Origin: Acidobacteriota bacterium
GTDB taxonomy: Bacteria; Acidobacteriota; Terriglobia; Terriglobales; Acidobacteriaceae
Assembly (NCBI GenBank): GCA_021809235.1
Contig: JAKBAG010000036.1
Location: 1-17,341, forward strand
Direction: 5' to 3'
DNA length: 17,341 nucleotides
Part shown: positions 1-7,822 of the stretch, in pieces
Position numbering within the stretch: position 1 is the first letter of the stretch
How the letters are laid out: each line of letters starts with the position of its first letter
Position numbers and translations under genes: made by a program
The notes under the pieces: model-generated
What the model was told of the DNA's origin: nothing
The model's input: the letters and a program-made list of their open reading frames with translations, nothing else
The model's database searches: none

Positions 1-319
1 GGTGAGTGCGAAGCGGCTGGCATTTGTGGCGGAGTGTTTGCGGGAGATGCCGGAGCGGATGTGGATTGTGCGCGCCGGGCGGGGTGGTTTGGCGGAGCTG
101 CTGCGCGGGTTGAGTACGCGGCTGGGAGCCGATGGGGTGGTGGCACAAGAGACTGCCGAGACGGTGGTGCAGATGCGGGGCGTGCCCGTAGGATGGCTGC
201 GCGAGCCGCGCTTCTGCGGCGGGACAAAGGAGCTGGGCGAGCTGGATTTGCGGCGATTCTCCCGTTTCTGGCAGCGGGTGCAACGGCAGGCGATGCAGAG
301 CAGCGGATACAATCAGTAG
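1..319 (+). CDS. C-terminal part of an unrecognised protein (left-truncated)
   Basis: An open frame enters from the left edge (first full codon at base 2) and ends at a TAG stop at 317-319, giving about 105 visible residues. A GTG codon sits at the very edge, but no upstream sequence is available to judge it as a start, so I treat the gene as truncated. The visible part is basic and rich in Arg, Leu and Gly, has no obvious membrane segment, and ends in a helix-like stretch containing FWQRVQRQ. I do not recognise a family. It precedes the ABC exporter and lpxB in the same direction with a 140-bp gap, so it may or may not belong to that envelope operon. The frame is judged real because coding-like sequence fills it and the competing frames have no better candidate. 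Confidence 0.6.
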   Translation, partial: VSAKRLAFVAECLREMPERMWIVRAGRGGLAELLRGLSTRLGADGVVAQETAETVVQMRGVPVGWLREPRFCGGTKELGELDLRRFSRFWQRVQRQAMQSSGYNQ

Positions 320-459
320 GATAGGTCCATGGTGGGTCTTGCGAGGGCAAACGCGGTAGACGGAGCAGGTTGAAGAACACTCCAAAGGCTGACAGCGTCG
401 CTTGCCGGAGAACAACGTGGGCAGGGAATAGCGCCAAGGCGGGAAGCGAGACGGCAGGC

Positions 460-2490
460 ATGGCAGAGGAACAGGGCAAAGCGCGCGCAGAGGAGCAGCC
501 TGGACCCAACAGCGAAGCTACCTCCAAGCCGCGCGTGAAGACCGACGACGAGATTACCGGCAAGGCGTATGACGCGCGCCTGATGCTCCGCCTGGCGGGG
601 TATCTGAAGCCGTATCGTGTTCAGGCAGCGGTCAGTGTGGTGGCGGTGTCCTTGCGTGCGGCCACGGATGCGGCAGGGCCGTATCTGGTGAAGGTAGCGC
701 TGGACCGCTACATGACGCGCGAGGCGCATGTGGGCACCGGATGGCTTTCCCGGCAACTGAGCAGTGATGCGCGGGTGGGCGTGGGGCAGTTGGCGCTGCT
801 GTATCTGGCGGTGCTTCTGGTGGCCTATGTGTTTGAGTTCACGCAGACCTATCTGATGCAGTGGACGGGGCAGAAGGTGATGTTTGACCTGCGCCGTGAG
901 ATCTTCCGCCATATGCAACGGATGCATGTCGCGTTCTTTGACACGAATGCGGTGGGGCGGCTGGTAACACGGCTTACGTCGGATGTGGACGCGATCAATG
1001 ACATGTTCACATCCGGTGTGCTGGCCATGATTGATGATGTGTTTGCACTGACGATCATGGTGGTGGCGATGCTGGCGATGAACTGGCGACTGGCGTTGCT
1101 GACGTTTGCGGTGCTGCCGCTGATAGTGCTGGCAACGAACCTGTTCCGTATCTCAGTGCGGGCCAGCTATCGGCGGGTGCGGACGGCCATTGCGCGAATC
1201 AACTCGTTTACGCAGGAGCATGTGAGCGGGATGAGCGTGGTGCAGTTATTCAACCGCGAGCAGCGCGCATATGAGGACTTTGAGGCGGTGAATCGCCAGC
1301 ACATGGTCGCCTTCAAGGACACGATCTTTGCCTATGCGCTGTATTACCCGGCCGTGGAGATTCTGTCGTCGATTGCGATTGCGATGATTGTGTGGCGTGG
1401 TGGCGTGGGCGTGATCGGGGGGACGATTACGATCGGTATCATCAGCGCGTTTATCCAATATGCGCAGCGGTTCTTCCGCCCGATCCAGGACCTGAGCGAA
1501 AAGTTCAATATTCTGCAGGCGGCAATGACGGCCTGCGAGCGAATCTTCAAGCTTCTGGACACGCCGACGCAGATTGAGTCGCCGCAGGTGACGCAGGTCG
1601 GCGACGGATCGAACCGGATCGAGTTTCGGCACGTGTGGTTCACCTATCAGGAGATGAACGATGAGGAGCGCGCCTGGGTGGCTGCCGCAACGGAGGCTGA
1701 GCTGTCTTCGCGGAGCGATATCGAGTGGATTCTGAAGGATGTTTCGTTTGTGGTGGAGCCGGGCGAGACGGTGGCGATTGTAGGCCACACCGGCGCGGGA
1801 AAGACGACACTGACGAGCCTGATGATGCGCTTCTATGACGTGACGCGCGGAGCAATTCTGATTGATGGCGTGGATGTGCGGGAGCAGAATCTGGAGCAGT
1901 TGCGGCAGCACTTTGCGGTGGTGCTGCAGGATCCGTATTTGTTTACGGGAACGATTGCGGAGAATATCCGGCTGGGCGCCGAGGAGATCAGCGACGAGCG
2001 AATGCGGCAGGCGGCGCGGGATGTGAATGTGCTGGAGTTTGTGGAGAGTCTGCCGAAGCAGTTTGATGAGCCGGTGCTGGAGCGGGGAAATTCGCTATCG
2101 ACCGGGCAGAAGCAGCTGGTGAACTTTGCCCGCGCACTGGCATTTGATCCGAAGATTCTGATTCTGGATGAGGCGACCTCAAGCGTGGATACGGATACGG
2201 AGCTGCGGATCCGTATGGCGCTGGAAAAGATGATTGCCGGGCGCACGTCAGTGCTGATTGCTCACCGGCTGTCAACGGTGCAGCGGGCGGACGCGATTCT
2301 GGTGATGCACAAGGGACAACTGCGCGAGAAGGGTAGCCATCAGGAGCTGCTGGCCTTGCGCGGCATCTATTACAAGCTGTATCAGCTCCAGTATCGGGAC
2401 CAGGAGCAGCCGGGCGGAAATGCTGGCGCGGAGCTGCCGACAGGGCTGGACGGTGGTCTGGATTCCGGCGCTGCGGCGCTGGCGCACTGA
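460..2490 (+). CDS. ABC exporter half-transporter (MdlB/YheH-like, TMD-NBD fusion)
   Basis: Predicted inner-membrane exporter subunit of 676 residues, with an N-terminal six-helix ABC transmembrane domain (about residues 45-330) and a C-terminal ATPase domain. Visible ATPase motifs are an A-loop Tyr near 396, Walker A GHTGAGKTT from 442, signature LSTGQ from 546, Walker B ending in D570-E571, and the switch His at 602. The signature has Thr where the canonical form has Gly (LSGGQ). Such half-transporters act as dimers and export lipids, drugs or peptides; the substrate cannot be read here. The close link to lpxB makes a lipid or LPS-precursor substrate (MsbA-like role) attractive but unproven. 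The start is uncertain: an in-frame TTG at 370 would add 30 residues, but the ATG at 460 gives the more normal N-terminus. An acidic insertion of about 20 residues lies between the A-loop and Walker A. Confidence 0.93.
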   Translation: MAEEQGKARAEEQPGPNSEATSKPRVKTDDEITGKAYDARLMLRLAGYLKPYRVQAAVSVVAVSLRAATDAAGPYLVKVALDRYMTREAHVGTGWLSRQLSSDARVGVGQLALLYLAVLLVAYVFEFTQTYLMQWTGQKVMFDLRREIFRHMQRMHVAFFDTNAVGRLVTRLTSDVDAINDMFTSGVLAMIDDVFALTIMVVAMLAMNWRLALLTFAVLPLIVLATNLFRISVRASYRRVRTAIARINSFTQEHVSGMSVVQLFNREQRAYEDFEAVNRQHMVAFKDTIFAYALYYPAVEILSSIAIAMIVWRGGVGVIGGTITIGIISAFIQYAQRFFRPIQDLSEKFNILQAAMTACERIFKLLDTPTQIESPQVTQVGDGSNRIEFRHVWFTYQEMNDEERAWVAAATEAELSSRSDIEWILKDVSFVVEPGETVAIVGHTGAGKTTLTSLMMRFYDVTRGAILIDGVDVREQNLEQLRQHFAVVLQDPYLFTGTIAENIRLGAEEISDERMRQAARDVNVLEFVESLPKQFDEPVLERGNSLSTGQKQLVNFARALAFDPKILILDEATSSVDTDTELRIRMALEKMIAGRTSVLIAHRLSTVQRADAILVMHKGQLREKGSHQELLALRGIYYKLYQLQYRDQEQPGGNAGAELPTGLDGGLDSGAAALAH

Positions 2491-2509
2491 GCGGCGGAAC
2501 AGGAGTCGG

Positions 2510-3676
2510 ATGAGCGAGCCGGAAAATTCAGAGCCGTGGATTTTTCTCTCTGCCGGTGAGGCAAGCGGTGAGCACTACGGCGTGCTGCTGATGGAGGAAC
2601 TGCGGCGAAGAGTTCCTGCAGCGCGATTTTTTGGCATGGGCGGCGCGCGCATGGCGGCGCTTGGATTTGAGCGTGTAGTGCGCAGCGAAGATGTGGCCGT
2701 GATGGGGATCACGGAGGTGATCCGGCATCTTCCGCGCATCTATCGTGAGTATCGCCGCCTGAAGCAGGCAATCCGCGAGCGTCGGCCTGCGGCGGCGGTG
2801 CTGATTGATTTTCCGGATGTGAATCTGAAGCTGGCCGAGGCGCTGCATGCAGTGGGTGTGCCGGTGATCTTCTTTGTGAGTCCGCAACTGTGGGCGTGGA
2901 AAAAGCGGCGCATCCATCGGGTGAAGCGGTTTGTGGATCAGATGCTGGTGATCTTTCCGTTTGAAGAGGAGTACTACCGGCAGCGCGGAGTGAAGGCGGA
3001 GTTTGTGGGGCATCCGCTGGCGGAGCTGCCATTGCCGACCGTCAGTCGCGAAGAGTTTGCCGCGCAGTACGGGCTGAATGCAGGAAGACGCTGGATTGGG
3101 CTGCTGCCCGGGAGCCGGGAGCGCGAGATCCGGATGAACCTGCCGGAGATGCTGCGTGCAGCGACAATGCTGGCTGATGCGGAGTTTGTGCTGCCTCTGG
3201 CGTCAACGCTTTCAGCCGGAGCGGCGGAGCAGGCCCGAACCCTGGTTCAGCAGGCAGGGCTGGCCGGACGGGTGCATCTGGTCGACGATGCGCGCGGTAC
3301 GCTGCATCACGCGCGGGCCAGCGTGGTGGCCAGCGGCACGGCGACGGTGGAGGCAGCATTGATCGGGAATCCGTTTGTGGTGGTATACCGGGTCTCGCGG
3401 CTGACGTATGCGATTGCACAGCGCGTGGTGAAGGTGCCGCATGTGGCGATGGTGAATCTGGTGGCGGACCGGCGCGTGGTGCCGGAACTGATCCAGGATG
3501 CGTTCTCTGCCTCAGCCGTGACGGCAGCCCTGCAGCCGTTGCTGGAAGACGGGCCGCAACGCACAGGCATGATGCGGGAGTTGAAAGAAGTGGCAGGGAA
3601 ATTGCGCCGCGATGGAAATTCCGACGGCAGCAGCATGGAACGAGTGGCAGCAGCAGTCGCCCAAACCTTAGCATAA
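2510..3676 (+). CDS. lpxB: Lipid A disaccharide synthase
   Basis: Glycosyltransferase (family GT19) that joins UDP-2,3-diacylglucosamine and 2,3-diacylglucosamine-1-phosphate to form the lipid A disaccharide at the cytoplasmic face of the inner membrane. The 388-residue length matches the family (about 380). Recognisable motifs are SAGEASGEHYG near the N-terminus (residues 14-24; family form usually SGD, here SGE), SPQLWAWKKRR from residue 124, and LLPGSREREI near residue 200. A later SGTATVEAAL stretch matches the UDP-sugar-binding region. The ATG at 2510 is chosen because AGGAG lies at 2501-2505 and because it starts just before the first conserved motif; an upstream in-frame start would overlap the exporter gene. 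It follows the ABC exporter by 19 bp and is probably co-transcribed with it. It shows the organism makes lipid A. Confidence 0.96.
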   Translation: MSEPENSEPWIFLSAGEASGEHYGVLLMEELRRRVPAARFFGMGGARMAALGFERVVRSEDVAVMGITEVIRHLPRIYREYRRLKQAIRERRPAAAVLIDFPDVNLKLAEALHAVGVPVIFFVSPQLWAWKKRRIHRVKRFVDQMLVIFPFEEEYYRQRGVKAEFVGHPLAELPLPTVSREEFAAQYGLNAGRRWIGLLPGSREREIRMNLPEMLRAATMLADAEFVLPLASTLSAGAAEQARTLVQQAGLAGRVHLVDDARGTLHHARASVVASGTATVEAALIGNPFVVVYRVSRLTYAIAQRVVKVPHVAMVNLVADRRVVPELIQDAFSASAVTAALQPLLEDGPQRTGMMRELKEVAGKLRRDGNSDGSSMERVAAAVAQTLA

Positions 3677-3909
3677 GTAGAGGGAACGCATCCTGCAGCG
3701 CATCTGCGGACGCGCCCTATGCAGAGGGCAGCGGCGTTTGCGAGGCTTCTATTGGGATGTGTGGCAGACGCATGGCAAGAATGAAGCATATTCCCATCGC
3801 GAATGACAGAGGAATGGAGATATGGCGCTGCGAAGGGTGTGACGGGAGTCAATGTAAGGGGAAGCGCAAGGATACGGGGAAGAGTGGAAGCGGAAGGTTG
3901 GATGGGAGC

Positions 3910-5973
3910 ATGAGGCTTTGCGCACAGGGTAGGCGGTGGATGGCGGTCGGTTTGCTGCTGGGAGGGTTGCTTGCGCCGTCCACGGCCGGGCATGCGATGA
4001 GGCCAGGCTTTGGACGGGATCCGGGACTGACTCCTGGGCAGGATGTGGGCGGCGATGCGACGACCGGAGTGCGGAGCCGCGGGCTGAACGTGCAGGCGTA
4101 TCGAATGGACGTGGAACTGGACCCGGCGGCGCATGCGATGACGGCGACGGCGGTGGTGACGTTCACAGCTCCTGAGGATGCGGAGTCTGTGCGGTTTGAG
4201 CTGCATCCTGCGCTGAAGATCACGCGCATTACAGATGATGCAGGGCATGTGCTGACCGGGGAGAGGATCAGCGGCGGCGGGGTGCGGATTGTACCTGCGG
4301 CACCGATGGATGGACGGCCGATGCACTGGACGTTTGTATATGCGGGTCGGATCACAGGCAATGAGGATGGCCCGGTAGAGGGGCTGAAGCTGGCGGCGAT
4401 CGGAGATCCGATCACGTATCTGCTGTATCCGGCGCGGTGGTTTCCGATGAGCGGATATCTGACGGATCGGTTCACGATGGAGTTGCATGTGCGGGTGCCC
4501 CAGGGTGAGCGGGTGATTGGCAGCGGAGCTGCAGGCGAGAAGCAGAGCGCTCTGGCGGATGGACGGCCGGGCACCGAGTACGACTTTGTGTGGACGAAGC
4601 CTGGGTTTCCTGGGACGGTGGTGGCAGGACGGTTTGCGCCCGCTGCAACGGCGAATGTGGCGGCGAATGTGAAGGCGTATGTAACGGCAGCGCACAGTGG
4701 TGAGGCTGCTGCAGTGGCTGAGACGGCGGCACGCGCAATGGATTTTTTTTCGGGCCGATTTGGCGAGGCTGAGTCGGGGCGGATGCAGGTGGTAGAGCTG
4801 CCGAATGACACACTGCCTGCCTTCTGGGCTCCGGAGATGGCGCTCGTAATGGGAGCGCATTTGAATGATGCGCCCGGACGGAGATTGCTGGCCAATACGC
4901 TGGCGCATGCGTGGTGGGGCTCGGAGGTGAGTCCGGCAACCCGCAACGACGCGTGGATCACGAACGGGATGGCGCGGTATGCAGAACTGATGTATGTCGA
5001 GGACGAGGGAGGACGGACGGCACTGGAGCATGCAGCGACCGACATTGCAGCCGGTGCGATCGCCTATGACACGACGCCGCTGTCATCGGCAGGCAGGCTG
5101 GATGCGTTTGCACCGCAGTTCCAGTCGATGACGCTGGAAAAAGGAGCGATGGTCTTCCATATGCTGCGGTGGGAAGTGGGCGATGCAACGTTCCTGCAGA
5201 TTCTGCGCGGATTCTTGAGTCAGTACACAGACCGGCCCGTGCGCGCAGCGGAGTTTGAAAAGGTGGCCGAGCAGGTGAGCCAGAAGAATCTGACGCCGTT
5301 TTTCTCGCAGTGGATTGATGGGACCGGCGAGCCAAAGTTTTCCGACAAGTATGCGGTGTATCGGCTGGGAAATGGCAAGGGATTTCGCACGATCGGACAG
5401 ATTGATCAGGACCTGGACCTGTTCAACATGCCAGTGGAACTGCAGATCGAGACGGATGGAAAGACGGTGCGGCAGCGGATTGATGTGGTGGGCACCGAGA
5501 CGCACTATGTGGTGGATACGTTTGGACGGCCACGGCTGATTACGATTGATCCGGACAACTGGGTGCTGAAGAATACGCCGGAGCTGCAGGTGCGGGCAGG
5601 GATTCTGCGCGGGCAGCAACTGGCAGCGCAGGGAGATTTGAATGGAGCGCTGGGCGAGTATCAGAAGGCGCTGCAGTACAATCCGCAAAGCTCGCTGGTG
5701 AGCTATCGGATCGGGGCAACGCTGTTTACGGAGAAGAATTATCAGGCCAGCGCGGATGCGTTTCGGGATGCGCTGCGCGGCGATGATGATCCGGCGTGGA
5801 CCGAGGTCTGGAGTCATATTCAACTGGGAAAGATCTTTGACGTGACAGGACAGCGGGAGCGCGCCGTGAATGAGTATCGGCAGGCGATCCAGACGAATGA
5901 CAATACGCAGGGCGCTTTGAACGAGGCGCGGCTCTATCTGCACAAGCCGTACAAGCGCCCGGACGGAGAGTGA
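3910..5973 (+). CDS. Exported M1-peptidase-like protein with TPRs, probably non-catalytic
   Basis: A 687-residue protein with an M1 aminopeptidase layout: N-terminal beta domain (about residues 45-250), peptidase-like domain (about 250-480), a short beta domain, then about three TPR repeats (about 555-680). The family zinc signature HEXXHX18E aligns without gaps to NTLAH at 4894-4908 and Asn at 4963-4965. The first His, the catalytic Glu and the third-ligand Glu are therefore Asn329, Thr330 and Asn352, and only His333 remains. The usual catalytic Tyr of the YEKG motif is Leu409 (LEKGA). Peptidase activity is unlikely; a binding or scaffold role in the periplasm is inferred. The ATG at 3910 is chosen because it begins a good signal peptide (basic start, hydrophobic VGLLLGGLLA, cleavage near AGHA). 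In-frame ATGs at 3757, 3781 and 3814 would bury that signal. Its stop overlaps the next start (TGATG). Confidence 0.85.
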   Translation: MRLCAQGRRWMAVGLLLGGLLAPSTAGHAMRPGFGRDPGLTPGQDVGGDATTGVRSRGLNVQAYRMDVELDPAAHAMTATAVVTFTAPEDAESVRFELHPALKITRITDDAGHVLTGERISGGGVRIVPAAPMDGRPMHWTFVYAGRITGNEDGPVEGLKLAAIGDPITYLLYPARWFPMSGYLTDRFTMELHVRVPQGERVIGSGAAGEKQSALADGRPGTEYDFVWTKPGFPGTVVAGRFAPAATANVAANVKAYVTAAHSGEAAAVAETAARAMDFFSGRFGEAESGRMQVVELPNDTLPAFWAPEMALVMGAHLNDAPGRRLLANTLAHAWWGSEVSPATRNDAWITNGMARYAELMYVEDEGGRTALEHAATDIAAGAIAYDTTPLSSAGRLDAFAPQFQSMTLEKGAMVFHMLRWEVGDATFLQILRGFLSQYTDRPVRAAEFEKVAEQVSQKNLTPFFSQWIDGTGEPKFSDKYAVYRLGNGKGFRTIGQIDQDLDLFNMPVELQIETDGKTVRQRIDVVGTETHYVVDTFGRPRLITIDPDNWVLKNTPELQVRAGILRGQQLAAQGDLNGALGEYQKALQYNPQSSLVSYRIGATLFTEKNYQASADAFRDALRGDDDPAWTEVWSHIQLGKIFDVTGQRERAVNEYRQAIQTNDNTQGALNEARLYLHKPYKRPDGE

Positions 5974-7199
5974 TGGCCGAAGAAGCATCGCATACAGCCG
6001 AACACCGAATGCATGGGCTGGACGGCGGATGGACGGATGCCGACTGGCCGGCGTGGACGCTGGCCGAGGCCGATGCGCTGCTGCGCGAAGTGGAAGGTAC
6101 GGGCCGCGCGGTCGAGCTGGAGAGCGTAAGCCCGCGGCCGTTCTCCGCTGCGGCGCGGGTACGTTGCACGGGCAGAACGGTGGTGGTGAAGCGCCATGCG
6201 CGCGCAGTGCGCAGTGTGGATAGCCTGCGCGAGGAACACGGGTTTGCGGAGTGGCTGGCCGCAGCCGGTGCACCGGTGGCGGCTCCGCTGCGGATGCACG
6301 ACGGAAGCTCTGTGAAGGAGTGTACAGGCGAAACAGGACAGGTCTGGACGTGCGAGGTATTTCCGGTCGCGCCAGGGGAAGATGTGTATGCGCAGGCGGT
6401 CTCCTGGACGTCGTATCTTTGCGTGGAGCATGCGCGGGAAGCGGGTGCAGCGCTGGGCCGGCTGCATGCAGCCTCGCGAGGGTATACGGCGGCTGCGCGC
6501 AGGAAGACTCCGCTGGTGACGAGCTATACGCTGATTCCGGCCGTGGATCTGGAGTCGGCGATGGAGGCGTATCTGAAGACGCGGCCGCAGCTGGAGGCAT
6601 GGCTGCGGCGGCAGCGCGGGGACCTGGCGGTGGAGTCTGTACTGCGGCGGTGGATCCGGCCGCAGTGGGAGCGGCTGCATGGGGAGGGTTTGCTGGCGGC
6701 GGGCGCGGCGTTGCAGCCGTTGTGGACGCATAACGACTGGCACGGGTCGAACCTGATGTGGTCTGGCAAACAGGCAGATGCGCAAGTGACGGCGGTGATT
6801 GATTGGGGACTGGCGGACCGGACATGCGCAGCGCATGATGTGGCCACTGCGCTGGAGCGCAGCGTGGTGGACTGGCTGGGGCTGCGCGGTGGCGTGGAGG
6901 CCGATCTGGCACAGGCGGCGGCGTTGCTTGCCGGATATGAAGCGCAGATACCACTGACGGCGCGGGAGCGAAGCGCGATTGCAGAGATGCTGCCCGTGGT
7001 GCATTGCGAGTTTGCGCTGTCAGAGGCGGAGTATTTCCTGCGTGTACTGGGCGATGCCGCTCGTGCGCAGGTGGCCTGGGAGGAGTACTGTGCAGGCCAT
7101 TGCGCGTGGTTTTCCACGGCGGCCGGGCAGCGGCTGATGACGTGGATGCGGCAGTGGGCCGCAGGTGCTACCGGGCGCGTAACGGAGGCGGTGCGATGA
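5973..7199 (+). CDS. APH-fold small-molecule kinase (aminoglycoside/choline/thiamine kinase superfamily)
   Basis: A 408-residue cytoplasmic phosphotransferase of the APH/choline kinase superfamily, which moves the gamma-phosphate of ATP to a hydroxyl of a small molecule. Visible catalytic elements are a probable ATP-binding Lys73 (VVVKRH), the catalytic loop HNDWHGSN starting at His253 (base Asp255, Asn260), and the metal-binding Asp277 in IDWG, equivalent to DFG. All key residues are present, so activity is expected. The substrate is not readable. The next gene is a PnuC-type transporter joined by an ATGA overlap, so a kinase that traps the imported vitamin or nucleoside (for example thiamine or nicotinamide riboside) is a reasonable inference. 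The ATG at 5973 overlaps the upstream stop as TGATG; a GTG one codon earlier at 5970 is possible. Antibiotic resistance is less likely because nothing around the gene suggests mobility. Confidence 0.85.
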   Translation: MAEEASHTAEHRMHGLDGGWTDADWPAWTLAEADALLREVEGTGRAVELESVSPRPFSAAARVRCTGRTVVVKRHARAVRSVDSLREEHGFAEWLAAAGAPVAAPLRMHDGSSVKECTGETGQVWTCEVFPVAPGEDVYAQAVSWTSYLCVEHAREAGAALGRLHAASRGYTAAARRKTPLVTSYTLIPAVDLESAMEAYLKTRPQLEAWLRRQRGDLAVESVLRRWIRPQWERLHGEGLLAAGAALQPLWTHNDWHGSNLMWSGKQADAQVTAVIDWGLADRTCAAHDVATALERSVVDWLGLRGGVEADLAQAAALLAGYEAQIPLTARERSAIAEMLPVVHCEFALSEAEYFLRVLGDAARAQVAWEEYCAGHCAWFSTAAGQRLMTWMRQWAAGATGRVTEAVR

Positions 7200-7822
7200 G
7201 CTGGCTGGGGTTGTCACCGTTGGAGCTGGTTTCGGCGCTGCTCAGCATTGGCAGCGTGTGGCTGTCGATGCGGCGGCGCGTGTCTGCATGGCCGGTCACG
7301 ATTCTGGCAAGCCTGTTGTACGGCGAGTTCTTTCGCGAGATTCATCTGTACTCGGACATGCTGCTGCAGGGGGTATTTGCGGTATGCGGCGTGTATGGAT
7401 GGTGGCAGTGGGCGCGCGGAGTACAGGCGGAAGGCACGCTGCGGGTGCGCAGGATGCGCCGCAGCGCGCTGCTGCTGAGCCTGCTGGCTGGGGCTGCGGG
7501 AACGGTGGTGCTGGCCCTGGCGATGCGGCAGTGGACGGATGCCTCGCTGCCTTGGCTGGATGCGGCGCTGACAGCCTTCAGTCTGGTGGGTACGGTTTGG
7601 GAGGCGCAGCAGTTGCTTGAAAACTGGGCACTGTGGATTGCCGTGGATCTGACCTACATCGGCGAGTATGCCTGGAAGCATGCGTACGTGACAGCGGTGC
7701 TTTCGGCGATCTTTGTGGGAATGGCAGTAGCCGGGCTGCGCGACTGGCTTGAAGCGGAGATGGCGCAGGCTGGCGGCAGCAAAGCAGTCCGCGGCGCAGC
7801 GCAGGGAGCCGCGACACCATGA
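7196..7822 (+). CDS. pnuC: PnuC-family vitamin/nucleoside transporter
   Basis: A 208-residue integral membrane protein with about seven hydrophobic segments, the size and pattern of PnuC facilitators. The family's C-terminal signature is clear: QQLLENW at residues 138-144 followed by ALWIAVD at 145-151, then a YIGEYAWKHAYVTAVLSA helix. PnuC proteins let an unphosphorylated substrate diffuse across the inner membrane, and a cytoplasmic kinase then traps it. Family members carry nicotinamide riboside, thiamine (PnuT), riboflavin or deoxynucleosides, so the symbol marks the family and not the substrate. The ATG at 7196 overlaps the stop of the kinase gene (ATGA), and its own stop overlaps the next start in the same way. 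I see no TPP or FMN riboswitch-like sequence ahead of the gene group, so regulation gives no clue to the substrate. Confidence 0.88.
   Translation: MSWLGLSPLELVSALLSIGSVWLSMRRRVSAWPVTILASLLYGEFFREIHLYSDMLLQGVFAVCGVYGWWQWARGVQAEGTLRVRRMRRSALLLSLLAGAAGTVVLALAMRQWTDASLPWLDAALTAFSLVGTVWEAQQLLENWALWIAVDLTYIGEYAWKHAYVTAVLSAIFVGMAVAGLRDWLEAEMAQAGGSKAVRGAAQGAATP

Noticed and set aside
370..459. TTG start at 370 for the ABC exporter
   Set aside because: Possible, but it adds 30 residues with no family similarity; the ATG at 460 is the more ordinary choice. Not fully excluded.
3714..3729. Short hairpin GCCCT/AGGGC after lpxB as a terminator
   Set aside because: Only a five-pair stem and no T-run; too weak to call.
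3757..3909. N-terminal extension of the M1-like gene with a CxxC-containing, zinc-finger-like stretch
   Set aside because: A good signal peptide begins at 3910, so the upstream in-frame codons are most likely untranslated leader; the cysteines look accidental.
5973..7199. APH-fold kinase as an antibiotic-resistance gene
   Set aside because: The fold covers many metabolic kinases, and the overlap with a vitamin transporter and absence of mobile elements point to metabolism.
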